NCBI GenBank assembly: GCA_024138025.1
Contig: JAMXBD010003349.1
Span: 1 to 64,000, forward strand
Source of the DNA: Combretum micranthum
Taxonomy: Eukaryota; Streptophyta; Magnoliopsida; Myrtales; Combretaceae
Direction of reading: 5' to 3'
DNA length: 64,000 bases
Within the stretch, counting starts at the first letter, position 1. Each line of letters begins with the position of its first letter. The position numbers and the translations under genes were made by a program. Below the pieces are notes generated by a model. It had not been told where the DNA came from, ran no database searches, and worked only from the letters and a program-made list of their open reading frames with translations. Shown here in pieces: positions 1 through 12,328 of this stretch.

Positions 1-1367
1 TTTTCTTATCAGTTATAATGCATTCACCATTATCAAAATTCACCACATAACCTCTTTGTAATAATGAGCCAACACTCAATAAATTTTTAGTTAATCTATG
101 GATGTAATGGCCATCATAAATTAGTTTAGAATTACCTTACAACCAACAAACAATAGCTCCTTTTCCCATGATTTCATGAGTTTTACCGTCTCCAAGTTTC
201 ACTTCATATTTGAACTTATCATCAAACTTGACAAAGAATTATTTCCAGTCATGTCATTGCTACATCACTATTAACATATCAAATATTCTTAAATAATTGC
301 TAACATTCATACAAGAATAAAAAACCTATTTGTCTTGATTCTCTTTAGAAAAATTTGCATTTTGTTTTCTTTTGATCTTATAATAAACAATCGTTATCAA
401 AATGTTTAGGATTTTCACATCTTTTGCATTTAAAACAACAATCCTTAGAATCATGGAGAAATTTCTTGCATGTTCTACATTGAGATAATTTACTCGTTAT
501 GTTGAATTTTCTTCCTCTACCATGACTCGAGAAACTTTGATATCTACATGTCCATAAGTAGAGTTAGAGGAGCTACCACCACTATTTCCATTTTTATTTG
601 TTAGCTACTTGTTGCCTATTAATGTTAACCTTTGAATGCAAGGCTTGCTCTAGATTTTGAGCGGAAAATCTACTTAGACACTTTTAATGGGCTTCTCATG
701 ATTACATAAGCTCATCCAAAGACAATTGTGATAAATCTTTGGATTCTTTAATGATGGCAATTATATGCTCAATTTTAACTAGCAAGCTTCTCAAGACTTT
801 TGCAATAATTCTCTTAATTGGAATTGTACTGGCATAACCTTTAATCTGATTAATGATAATAGTAACTCTTGAGAAGAACTCTTACACATCCTCATTATCT
901 TTCATATATAAATTATCAAACTCTCTCCATAAATTTTGGAGTTCGATTGATATGACTTTATCATGTCGTCCATATTGCTTCCTTAATATTTCCTAAGCAC
1001 CATACGACATCATTGCACCCATGATTCATGGTATAATTGACTCACTAATGTGTTGTTGTATGAAAGACAGTGCTTTGGTGTCTTTCATAACATTTTCTTT
1101 ATGCTCTTTTCGTTGAAGCACCATCTAGGTTGCTTTTACCTTTAGACTAGTAACAACGGTTTCATAGTCTTCCTCAACAATATCTCATAAGATTTGTGAG
1201 ATAAATAATGTTTTTATCATGGTTTCCATATATCATATTGTTCACCAATAAACAAGAGAATACCTTATTGGGAAAAATTGAATGCAACATTATTGCTTAC
1301 TAATGCCATTACTAAGGTTTATGTGTATAGTGTTTGAGTGTTTGGGTCTTAGAAATGCAAGGGGTTT
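1..1367 (-). pseudogene. Decayed Ty1/copia gag and protease/pre-integrase region, cut by window edge
   Basis: Read on the minus strand, positions about 50-95 encode a stretch like NLLSVGSLLQRGY, typical of the copia GAG-pre-integrase segment. Around 395-500 there is a cluster of Cys codons (C-x2-C ... C-C-x2-C) resembling the gag zinc knuckle. Gag lies nearest the PBS and LTR at 1368-1663, so gene order agrees with a minus-strand copia element whose integrase and RT lie left of the window. Stops interrupt every frame, so no protein is expected. Family assignment rests on motif order, not on an alignment. Confidence 0.68.
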
Positions 1368-1380
1368 GGCTTTGATACCA
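1368..1380 (-). other. Primer binding site of the left copia element
   Basis: Minus strand reads TGGTATCAAAGCC, close to the initiator-tRNA-Met complement TGGTATCAGAGC used by many plant copia and gypsy elements. It lies 6 bases inside the LTR edge at 1387, as expected for a 5' LTR and PBS pair on the minus strand. Confidence 0.7.
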
Positions 1381-1386
1381 AAAATA

Positions 1387-1663
1387 TGTTGGGTGCGAAT
1401 TAGATTGATATCGGAGGTCAATCATAAGCAATAAAAATGAAAATGGAAAGGGCATATCTCATATATATGGTAGCTTTAAAATTACATATGGTATACATGT
1501 CCTTTTATAGGACTAAATGACAATGAGACAAATAAAAAAGACATTGAAAAATCAACTATTGTGTGTTATATACTATGCATGATCTATTTTCAATTGCCAA
1601 CTAAAAATTACAACTCATACTTTAATCTTAAGGACAAATTTAGAATTATACTATTAGCAACCA
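1387..1663 (-). mobile_element. 5' LTR of the left copia element (outer limit approximate)
   Basis: The inner edge is TG (plus view) at 1387, directly beyond the PBS. The outer edge is not fixed because the partner LTR is outside the window; the CA-type end near 1663 is the best guess. A TATA-like tract and poly-purine stretches lie inside. Confidence 0.5.
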
Positions 1664-1682
1664 CTTGCTAGAGAGCTCCAGT

Positions 1683-2287
1683 TAGGAGTGTACACGGTTT
1701 GGTTAACCGGTCCATTACTCCATTTTTTGAACTGAACCGAAATGATTAGTTTTTAAATATTGTAAATCTAAACTAGTTCATTATTATTGATTAACCATTT
1801 TAACGATTAACTCTTTTTTTGTTAATGTTTTTCGATTTTCAGTTTTCAACCATTCAACATAATCGTTAATTTGTTTTGGTCAAAACATATTGATTAATTA
1901 AGATATGTGGTTAACCATTTTTTTTAGTTATAACCATGAAAATTAAACCATTTTGTTTCATACTCACATTAAAAAATTGCAAATAAACAAATTAAATAAC
2001 TACAAAATCAACAAATCAACAATATAAGTCTAATACAATATTACACAAATTAAAACTTGATGTATTCTTCTTAATCCAAATTACAAACAACAACATAATA
2101 ATTAAAATATAAAAATTCATAATAATTAAAATATAAAAATTCAAATTACATCATGTCCCAAGTTACAATAGATTTTTAAGATTTTTATCTTTGTCTCTCT
2201 CTCTATATATATATATATTAATTAAAAATTAATTATATCCAGTTTCGGTTCGATTTTTCAATTTCATTGGTTTTTTGCACACCACTA
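1683..2287. mobile_element. hAT-like non-autonomous element (MITE), about 605 bp
   Basis: The ends form short imperfect terminal inverted repeats: left TAGGAGTGTACA, right (reverse complement) TAGTGGTGTGCA. The flanks GCTCCAGT (1675-1682) and GCTCCAAT (2288-2295) form an 8-bp target duplication with one mismatch, the length typical of hAT elements. The interior is AT-rich and rich in GGTTCGGTTT-type motifs near both ends, with no ORF. A full hAT transposase must act in trans if the family is active. Confidence 0.7.
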
Positions 2288-3225
2288 GCTCCAATTGCAA
2301 TTTGCTTTATAGATAGGGGAAATTTCAACCACCATAAATGTTCCAGAAATTGCAAATTATTATTTTGACAAATAATGCTAGATGTATGAAATGAATGCCT
2401 AATTTATATACAAGTGTTCTTATGAAATTTGTACATAAGACTTGTTTATTGTTTAAACGCAATTGAATAAATATATTTTAATTTGAATACAATGAAAATT
2501 TGTTGGTATTCTTGTAGCATATCCTAAAACCGAATGTTTTCTTTGTTAATCAAATGAAGTTTGCTTTTGAAAGAGCGTAGATATCTTCGATGTTCAAGTA
2601 TTGTGGTCCATTCTGTTTAACTCGATATTTGTGAGAAACATAAATAATGAATACATGTATGCTTTACTGGATATAAGAATACCAAGTATAGATGCAGATT
2701 TATTCTATAGATATATAATATGTGATATCAGTAAATTGATTTTTTCACACTAAAGCTTAAATGCAATAATCATTTTGTTGGTATATGAAAAGGCATGCAA
2801 ACATTTATCTAAGTGATAATTAATTGTTATCCTCTTAAATATGTAAACTTTCTTAAGATTTATTGTCAAAATATGAGATAGTACTAAAAAAAAAGTTATA
2901 ACATTTTATGTAAAGAAACTCTCTCGTAAAGTAAATCAAATTTAGATTGGATTAGTCGTAAATGGTGTTGCAAAAGTAGAACAAGGAAATTACATGGCAT
3001 GTATTATGAATATCGTAATAATATACGTTTTCTAGACAATGAGACCACTTGATCACTTTAGATATTGTGAAATTGACAGATTGTAATTTCTTATATCCGG
3101 ATATTATCATGTTTATAAAACATAAAAGAGACTTTCAAGAAATTGAGCTTCGAAAACACGTTCTTGAGTCGTACTGTTTTGATTTCATAATTGTGTGAAT
3201 TGGTGCTTCGTGTACTCCAAATTGG
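2288..3225. other. Non-coding AT-rich spacer
   Basis: No ORF with recognisable domains, no RNA gene and no clear repeat was seen. Confidence 0.5.
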
Positions 3226-3805
3226 ATTGCAAACAACTCAAGCTAGCTAAGCTAAGTGATCTTTTTATCAAACCTAAAATTAAGGTTTGATCTCGGTTCA
3301 TTTAATTAAACGAGTTTAAAGTTGAGTTCAAGCTAAGTTGAGCTTTTTATAGAGTTTAATGAGTTTTATCAGGCTTGAAATTTAAGTTAAATGTCGACTT
3401 ATTTTGATAGCTCGTTTTCCATTTTTTGAAATCAATAATGTAATATATAAGTGTTGTTATAGTACACGCACACATACACACAATTATTAAATATAAATTA
3501 GTTTTTATTTTTTTCATTATGTAGTTATATATAATATATCATATATAAAAAGTTCATAAATCTACTAACAAGTCTATTAATGACCTAATTAAGCCTATTC
3601 ATGAGCCTAAATAAGTTTGTTCATGAACCAACTCGTTAGCCTAAATCAAAATTTTAGTTCAACTTATTTAGCTAAGCGAGTCTTACTTTAGACTCGAATT
3701 CGACTTGTTTACTAATCGAGCTCTAATTGAGTCAAGCTTGAAGGGGCCGAGCTTGAAGTGGGCCGAGTTTAAATAGCTCATGAGTAATTTGGCTCATTTG
3801 TAGCT
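3226..3805. repeat. AGCTC/GAGCT-rich dispersed repeat, copy 1
   Basis: The segment is packed with short alternating motifs such as GAGTTCAAGCTAAG, CGAGTTTAAA and GGCCGAGC that read similarly on both strands. Related segments occur at about 10330-10510 and 39935-40540. The two halves are partly complementary, so the block looks like a degenerate fold-back element. Boundaries are approximate and no target duplication was established. Confidence 0.5.
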
Positions 3806-5300
3806 GTTATTGCGAACACTTGATTTTTATTCTGATTAAATTTCGTTAGAGAAAAATAAAATACGATAAAATAGAATTTGTTTGAAATGTTCGATGAGAC
3901 AGAGATAATAGCTGTCTTGAGAGAGAAACCTGAATACCTTAACATGGAATCTAAATGCAGCTAGTTGGCGGGAAGGAATCTAAATTGACCTTAGTTGGCC
4001 GAAAGATACACTGGATAGGCTATATACATTGAATATAAAGTTTCATATATGACTAAAAGCGTGTCATGCCAGTGAAATTAAAAGGGAAAAACAAAATTCA
4101 TTTTGAATTTAATTATAAAGTAATCCATAAACGTAAAAGAAGGCAGGAGTTTTTTTTATTTGTAATAGAGTTATGCTTAAAAAAGATTTCGCGTTACGAT
4201 GATATGCGAACTTTTTAATCGTTTTACATGTAGTACCATTGGCGAGAATCTGGCGATTTCTTCGATAGCTCCATTATGTAGATCCAAAACTTGCTTAAAA
4301 TAATATTTTCTGTCTACTTATCATATTTACTCTCTTTTTTTTTTTTTTTCCTATTTTCCTCTCAATCTCTCCCTCCTCCTGCTGCTGCAACTTCTTCTTC
4401 TTTCTCTCTCTTTGCACCCCTTCTTCTCCTCTTCACGAAAAAAAAAAAAATCAATCAGAAAACCCTAACAAATAGATCTTATCGATGTTAAATCAACAAA
4501 AAGAAAACGAACCCAAAAATCAAATAAACAAATAAAAACAATCCATTAAAATACAAGTAAGTTTTATTATCAATACATGAACTTTTCGGTTTGTGATGAA
4601 CAATTCGAATAAAAATTCTATATTATGATGGTATCTGAACTTTTTAAATGTTTCACACATGATACCTTTGGTAGGATCTGGCCATTCCTCTAACCTATAA
4701 GTTAAGGCTTTTGTTTTTTTTTTTTTTCCTACTCTTTAGAAGAGGAGAGATGGTTTTCACTATGACACTCCTGATTTCAGGATTGTGTAAAAGAAATTCT
4801 ACATTTCACATAGGACATAATGAAGTTAAATAGCACAAAATACGAAAATTCTTAGGTCAAGTTACGTATGAATAAGTACATACAACTTGTATACAAATTG
4901 TATATATATTATGTAGTATGTTTTGTTTCAGGTTTAGTGTATTTTTATATTATTTTTATTTCAGATGCAAAAGTACTAGGTTTAATATATATATTCCAGG
5001 TCAATGGATTTGTCTCAAGTAAAAAAAAGAGTGCAAGATATGCGCCAAGTAAGTACATTTTGTCTGGGTATGACTTGACCTAAGTATAACACTACAGAAT
5101 ACGCATCAAATTTCGTGGATAGAAACGTGAAAAAAAGAAAAAGAAGAAGACAACGTGAACAAACCCAATAATCTGTTCCTTTTCTATAGTCATCCTACTG
5201 GACCCAATTCATTTCAATCACATTACTTTCCATTTTCAATTCAATTGAAATCGACTCTAGACCAATATACATGGGCACCATTAATACCATGCAAATTCTA
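3806..5300. other. Non-coding spacer with pyrimidine-rich block
   Basis: It contains a long C/T tract at about 4331-4437 followed by an A-run at 4439-4450. No gene is supported; the short ORFs here are low-complexity. It lies 3' of the minus-strand MYB gene. Confidence 0.5.
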
Positions 5301-5534
5301 CAAAAACAGTACCACTAGAAAAATAAAATATGCCCCTTGTTTTACCAGCAATGAAACTACATGTAGAAAGACAGCTGCCATTGAGTCCAAGTACTATATA
5401 AGATCTCACTCCTCTGCTCATCGACACGGTCAGATCCCAAGTACTCAGCCCAAAAGCAACCTTAAAAATAGAATCCTTTAAAAGCAATAATAATCCCCAT
5501 CTTCTTCCGTATTGGCTAAGGTCTTATCCTTCTT

Positions 5535-5540
5535 TTTATT
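5535..5540 (-). terminator. Candidate poly(A) signal AATAAA of the MYB-type gene
   Basis: The minus strand has AATAAA about 44 bases past the stop codon at 5584-5586. Plant poly(A) signals are loose, so this is only a candidate. Confidence 0.3.
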
Positions 5541-5583
5541 CCATAACTTTTGTTGTCCTTCATTAGTTTTGCCCAGGAAATGC

Positions 5584-8500
5584 CTAGTCATCAACATGGG
5601 GACACCCGAGTGTAAGTGTTGTGTCAGTCTCTTTCCTTCTCTCAGGTTGTGCATTGAGTTCACTGAATTCTCCCAAGTCATTGTGACTTAGACGCAATTG
5701 TAGGTCAGGCAGCCATTTCTTCTCTTTGCATATATCAAGACCGATGGTGCTTCCATCTATGTCCATTGTCATGTCCTTCTCGTGTTGCCTTTGTCTTTCC
5801 TCGAACAATGTCCTCCGACACTGCAATTATTTTATTTTCAAGAAATTAACGTTAATAAAGTTCCTTTACCCGTTTGAGATGAGATTCATATTGTAAAAGA
5901 ACTTTATATCTCATCTACCATGTTCCGATGAGAAAGCATTGTGTCTCTAAGAGTGATGTTGTGTATTTTTTTTTCCTTTGGCTCCAGTATAAAATACTGG
6001 GAATTGTGTTAATTTTATTTTTCGTATAATTAGCTACGATAAGACTTTAGTTTTATGATTTGGTACTTATACCTCTAGTTACATATTAAACATCGATTTG
6101 AGGCATTATCTGTACAAAAGCATGTATGTGTAATTGTAAATAAAACTTTCATTTTCATTCGACAAGTAACCAGTTTGATAATCAAAGAAAAATAATGAGC
6201 TAATTGGAGGATTGATTTCAATATAAAATGGAATAATTGATGAGCTAAAATTTTTTTAAGAATTTAATTAAGGATCAATAAGTTATTTATATTTATGTAA
6301 AAATTCCATCAATCTCTGTATTACAAAAAGTCATTTGAGTCATTTATATGTATTAAACCTTTATAATATTTTTTAAGCCATTATAGTATTAAGCTTTGAA
6401 GTTATGTCTGTAATAAGCTCTGTGCATGCTAATAAGCATGAAAATTCAAAATTATGTGGTTATAACAACATTTTCTAGAGTCAGTGAAGGAAAATAATAC
6501 TAAAGGACCTTCTTTAGAGTGAAAACATTTAAAAATTTAGATAATTTAAATAATTCATATAAAATAAACTTGATTGAATATTAATTAAAACATAAAGGTT
6601 TTTTTTTTTAATGTAACTGTCTCATTTATTTTTTGTGAAAAAGCCTACGAGAGGTGGATGGATACAATAAATAATATATAAATTTGTTAAATCCATGTTT
6701 AACCGAGAATATGAAAAATAAGTCCACTTCAATATATAAATTTAAAATTTTATATCAATTGGATATGTAATTAAATTCAATATAATAAGACAATAAGTTG
6801 CTTATGAGTTCAAATCTGCAAGGTCATTATTTCATACCCTATAATCAAATCATTCTTTAAGGGGTATAAGTTAAGAAACAAACAAGAGGGATCTTAATAA
6901 ATAATTTAATTTATTTTCACCACCAGAGATATATACAGACATACAAAAATATATATAAGTAATTTTATATACATATATATTTATAAAACAACAATTAAAT
7001 AATTTAATTTATTTATTTAATTATCTTTTATTAGCACCCCTATAACAATGTAGATGTCTACTATGTTTGGAAGGTTTATTTTTTATTTGTACCTTATCTG
7101 TAATGATTTAAATATGTATCTTATTTATATATATATATATATATAATATATGTGTATTTTTCATCTACATCCAATTTTGACAAGTAATCTAATCGAAATA
7201 GATGCCAAATTGATACCAAACCAACAAACCAAATGCACTCGAGTTTGTTTAAATTGTTTGATTTATATATATATCTTATCTGTATCTAACCTATATATGA
7301 GTCTTATCTGTATCTGATTTGTTTGATTAGTTCATCAATAAAAATATCTGTTTTTTTTTTATTTATATTTGTTTCTTGACAAACTTTCATTTAAAAATGA
7401 CAAAAATAAGATGCCAAAACGATAAAGTAAGATCAAACAAATAGACCCAATACTAATTAATGGTGCATGACTGCATGGTGTACTTTAGTTATATCAGTAG
7501 CGGTTATATATCAAGTATTATGAAGTTACAGAATCATGCAGCAACTATTTGAGCTAGGGTCAGCAATAAGAGAGAGAACCGAAATATTACCTCAATTGTT
7601 GTTGTTGACGTTTCAAAATCACACCCAGCACTACTACGAGTTACGTGCATGGGGTGTGAATAGTAGTGGTAGTAGTAGTGTTGGGTTGGAACTTGTTCAA
7701 AGACCTGGGTGTGGGTGTGACTTGTGATGAGCTCCATATGGAACCTTGTGCTGGCCTGCTACACATTACTGTATCCCCCCAATAAAACGTAGAAGAAGGT
7801 GAAGAACATTTCTAGCAAAACCACCACCACTACCACCATGTTGACTCGTCAATAATTCCCTTGGAGGCCACCTTTTGTCCTCGAGAAATCTGCTGGGTCG
7901 TAAAGGTTCATTTGTCGTTGCTGTTTTAATATTGATATCTGCAACGTCAAACAGGCAGTGATTGTTTCGATTTTGGAACATTGTCGTCGTTGTTGGAATC
8001 GGAGTAATAAAGCTTTTGTCTTGTCCGGAAGACAGTAATGAATCTTTGTTCCATATTGGCGATATGGAAGGCGACCTAATTGCCAAGGGATCACCGAATC
8101 CCCAGGGTTGGTACCTGTGTGTGTGTGATGGATTTATACAAATTAAGACAAACATGGAAATTAGAATCCAATGGAAAAAAGTTAAACAACAAAGCATTAT
8201 ATAAATATTTAGACAACAGTAGAAACAGGAATTCTGACGATTTTAGGAATTAAAAGGAAAAAAAAAAAAGGAACTTTGGATTTTGCTCTCTATATTATAT
8301 ATTAGATATTTTTGTATTGTATTTTTTTGTGTAGTTTTCCATTGTATGTTTTAATAATACTTTTCTTAGGGGATTTGATTTTTTTTTTTTTTACATCAGA
8401 TTCTCTCTCTCTCTTTTATTCCCTTTTTCTTTTTCAAATATCATTATTTATTTAAGCAAGGGTGTGTTTATTTCATTAAAAATGTTTTCTAAAGATTTTC

Positions 8501-11069
8501 AAAAAATATATGTTATCATGAAATATTGTAACTGTCAAAACACTGTCCCTTGGAATTTAGTGACTTTTGAATATCTAATACTACTGGAAAAGTCCTTTCA
8601 TGGTTTAAAACTGGCCACAATATAAATTTACTCAAAACTATATGCTTTAAAGCTTAGCAAAATAATCCAATCTCCGGTCCTATATGAAACAAATAGTGTA
8701 TACATTATATACATACATAGATATCATAAACACAAGAGCATACACACGCATATATATAATATATATATCGAGCTTTTATGGAAGATAGCAAACCTTGTAG
8801 AGCTTGATTTATAATCATACGCTTGTTTTAAGAAAGGTGAAACAAAATGACTTCCGTTGTCCTTCCTATAATTGTCGTGTGCCTTGCTTATTCTTCCATA
8901 TATCTCGAAAAGGTTCTCCCTTCCGTGCAAAAATGCTGCGTTCCCCAATGATAGAACTGTGAAAATTATAGTTACAAGAATAATACATAAAATTGGATGT
9001 TTTTAATGTATATATGCACACAATCATCCAGATACAAGTACATTACAATTTGATATATAAAGTTTGGCGTCGTCATTCTCTTATCGAAATTTGGCCCAAG
9101 ATGTCCATGAGACTTTAAGGGTAGAGTAAGAAAAAAAAAAAAAAAATTAACGAAAGCTTATCTATTATTTTTTTCCCATTACAAAGGGAGGAAGAATTTG
9201 AATTTGGTACTTCTCATATGATCTAAGAGATGCCATTAAACTAGAAGGCCATTGAAAAAAAAAAACATATCTATTACAATGAGTATTTTTGGAGCAACTT
9301 GAATATGTAATAACGTGATAGCGGAAAACGGAATATTGTAACGTTCAATGAATAATTGAGATTAGGGGAAAACAGATGACATTTAAAAAAATTTAAATCC
9401 TAATACCTTAGTGCAACTATATCATGTTGATCCCTTAGGAGCCAAAAGCTAGGTTAGGGATTTAAGGGACAGAAATAACCAAAACATTTCTTAACAAGTT
9501 CAGCTAAACTCAAATTGAATAGCACTCTTTTGGAAAAATTAGAACTAGCTATATATATTAGTAAAATTTACCTCGGCCAGACTCATCTAGCTTCTTGCTT
9601 CGATACATCTGAAACAAGTGTAAAGAAACATATGTAAATACAAGATGAATAAAGATACGGAGATTTTGCTGCAAGTAATGGATAAGGAAAACTGTTGAAT
9701 GTAGCTCATCTAGGGCATGATGACGTTGAAATGAAGACATTGCCGGTTTCTTTAAGATGTGTTTAAGGTTCTGTGATTGGAATTTTTATTTGTATTATAT
9801 TTGTATTTGCTCTTTATTTTGTCATATTAATATCATATTTATTTGATTAGTTTATAAATATAAATTATTTTTTTATCAGTATCTATTTTTTAATAAGTAT
9901 CTATTTAAAAAGGATAAAAATATAATATTAAAATAACCAGATAATGTTATGGGTATGTGTTGATGTACCTGCAAGTGACTCTTTACATGCGCAATACTTA
10001 GTCCCTTAACATTCATCAATTGGAGCACCAACTTCGGAGTTGCTTCTGTTACAACCACGATAAATAAACACTGAACGTTATTATTATTGCATTAAATATT
10101 ACATCCTAATAATAAGAAAAACCACATACATATATGACCCTCCACACCATATTTTATATTACATTATATTTTACATATGTTTAAGAATAGTATTATGATA
10201 GATAAAACTGAGAAAATAGAACCAAATGGACTGTTTCGTTCATCAACAAGTACTTTGTGGGCATTTGGCCCTATGTATTGCTAATGAATATTTTTTCTAA
10301 TCTCAATTTTAGACTATTCTTTAGAATGGTAGCAAGTTATGCTAAGCTTTTAAAAGCTTAAGTTTGAGTTTGAGCCAAGTTTTTATTAAGTTTGGAATTC
10401 AAATCTAAGCTGAGCTAGTTTATATAAATGAGTTTTATTTCAAACTTGGCTCAGTTTATTTATCTTATTTATAATATACGCTATATAAATATGTATATAT
10501 ATAAAGCATTACTACGAGAATACACACTATGTAAATTACTGTATAGTGAGTGTTAACATATAAGAATTGACATGTAAAATTTTTGTAACTACTCGGTATA
10601 TAGTTTTCGGGACTCGTTTCACCCCAGTGGAACACATAGAATCATCTTATTAGTAATCAAAACAAAGCGATAAAAAGGGCTTACTCTCTTGCCCCCCAAG
10701 CCTCTCGACTGCGTGAACAAAGGCTAGATGTAGCTCAGGAGTCCAACGAAGCCTAGGCATTTTCGACCGCACATATTGTCTTACACTTGTTGTCCGATCT
10801 TTATTTCCTTGATCGTCACAAGTTGTTGAATTGCCACTCGAATTAACCTTTTCATTTGATGTTCCATCTTCAGCACCATCATCGGACTGCATGTTAATGT
10901 TGTCGCTGGCGCTACATTCTCCTTCAAACACTGCATCCTCGTTCAAGTCAAAAGACAAGCCCCTTATTGTTTGGAGATGAACTCAGCGTTGACGAAGAGG
11001 TCTTTGATTCATGACTTTGTCACTTCTGTTGCTTTTATTTTCATCATGTTTGCTAATACCATCAGCCAT
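5584..11069 (-). CDS. GARP/G2-like MYB (SHLQ-MYR) transcription factor, seven coding exons
   Basis: Predicted nuclear DNA-binding regulator. Coding exons on the minus strand: 11069-10685, 10045-9969, 9608-9572, 8956-8794, 8114-about 7808, 7704-7591, 5820-5584 (TAG). Phases agree at each junction and total 1,320 nt (about 439 aa). Exon 1 holds an acidic Asp/Asn/Ser-rich N-terminus, then VRQYVRSKMPRLRWTPELH; exon 2 gives ATPKLVLQLMNVKGL...AHVKSHLQ and exon 3 MYRSKKLD. Together these form one MYB-SHAQKYF domain at residues about 104-158, with the SHLQMY signature in place of SHAQKYF. The last exon carries KKWLPDLQLRLS, an LxLxL-type EAR-like motif seen near the C-terminus of this family (the At2g40260/At1g14600-like group, from memory). 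All donors are GT and acceptors AG; the exon 5 donor is weak. Odd: the ATG at 11069 runs into an in-frame TGA at 10985-10983, see findings; an in-frame ATG at 10892 would still include the whole MYB domain. Confidence 0.85.
7195..7447. repeat. AT-rich TIR-type repeat inside the last intron of the MYB gene
   Basis: It contains GTTTGATTAGTTCATC and AAAATATCTGTTTTTT-type motifs and ends ACAAATAGACCC. The same motifs recur at 9765-9930, 17895-18105 (opposite orientation), 37575-37768 and 37930-38140, which marks a dispersed short family. Edges are approximate. Confidence 0.5.
9765..9930. repeat. AT-rich TIR-type repeat inside MYB intron 2
   Basis: Starts near GTGATTGGAATTTTTATTTG and carries TTTGATTAGTTTATAAATA and TATCAGTATCTATTTTTT. 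These match the family also present at 7195-7447 and, inverted, at 17895-18105. It lies in the intron between exons ending at 9969 and starting at 9608. Confidence 0.5.
10330..10510. repeat. AGCTC/GAGCT-rich dispersed repeat, copy 2, inside MYB intron 1
   Basis: It shares the GAGTTTGAGCC, AAGCTGAGC and CTTGGCTCAG motif style of the copies at 3226-3805 and 39935-40540. It sits in the intron separating the two halves of the MYB domain. Confidence 0.45.
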
Positions 11070-11096
11070 GATGACCAAACATAATTTTGTTCTAAC
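11070..11096 (-). other. 5' UTR part of MYB gene exon, after a UTR intron
   Basis: The minus strand reads ...CCAGCACACAG then GTTAGAAC at 11096, a good acceptor 27 bases upstream of the ATG. This implies an intron in the 5' leader and a promoter further right, near 13.4 kb. Confidence 0.55.
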
Positions 11097-12328
11097 CTGT
11101 GTGCTGGAAAAACATGAACAATGATTTGAGGAAGAAACAATTAGGAGAGTAATAATGAAAATGAATGCCCTAATGACTACTAAGAAAAATGACAGGATGA
11201 GGGATAAAATTTCCCAAATTCATTATATCAAAAGATATGCCGATTTAAGAAACTGTATATGATTATATATATTGATACTTTATCGGGTTCTATCTACTGT
11301 ATCATTTAACTATATTCAAACTACTATATAATTTTAGCTATCACTTATTTTAATAAAAATCCGAATCTTATAACGATACACTGATATAGTAAAAATCCCT
11401 AAGGAAACCAACTATCTATAGATTAATCCATAATTGACAATTTACTCAGTTATTTGGTGACTTTAAAAGCCAAATTTTTTTAATATATGTTGGGAAAGAA
11501 AAATAGCTTTAGGTTTTGGGAATATTGGGTATGCTGTATTAAACCTATGGATGGTTCCGCCTTCAGGCAAATACGATACAAACAAAAGCGGTGGTATTTG
11601 AGCCACACCTTATATCGAGAAGGCATGACTTTGTGCTCATATATATGAACTACAGTCCAAAAAATAAATTCATTAAATTAACTGATGCATTTGATATTTT
11701 TGACAATTATGGATTCTTGAACCTATATGAAGACTGACAAAATATTACCAAAATAACCTGTGTGTCAAAGACAAAACTTTCTCTTGCATCAGTGCCATAA
11801 ATAGACGCGCCACTTATTTATATATCGCTAGTCATATTATTACATAATATTAGCAAATATTATTACTTCCATTGTGGAGATTTTGTTTTTTTTGGGGGTT
11901 TTTTTTTTTTAATGTTGTGAGTGTCTCTTTTTTTTCCCCTATAATGTTGCTCGATTTCTTGTTTTCTTCGAGAAACGTGAACAGACATGTGCAAGTGTAA
12001 TTTATAAGTATAAAGCAATAGTAGTACCATGTTATATCTTATCTCATCCAGAAAATTATGCTTTAATTATTACTGGTGAATTTTTACTTTCAGGTTGATT
12101 ATGATTGAATCATATGTAAGAGATGAGACAAATAAGATTGTGTGATCAATTAAACAAAAAAAAAGGAAAAATTAATAATAACAAAACAACTGAAAGGCTA
12201 CTAAGGCCAATTTCACAATAAGGTTTTAGGTTTTGGTATAAGTAGATAATTGTATACTCCTACAGGCAATGCACACATATAATTAAGAGATGGAATTTAG
12301 GGTTTTAAATGATACATCGGGCAAACAG

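Noticed and set aside
4291..4491. Phe/Ser-rich ORF
   Set aside because: Low-complexity translation of a pyrimidine tract.
5155..5481. Plus-strand ORF of 108 codons at the 3' side of the MYB gene
   Set aside because: No domain, no splice or promoter context, and it overlaps the probable 3' UTR on the other strand.
7536..7727. Plus-strand ORF of 63 codons
   Set aside because: It is antisense to exon 6 of the MYB gene, whose splice sites and frame are better supported.
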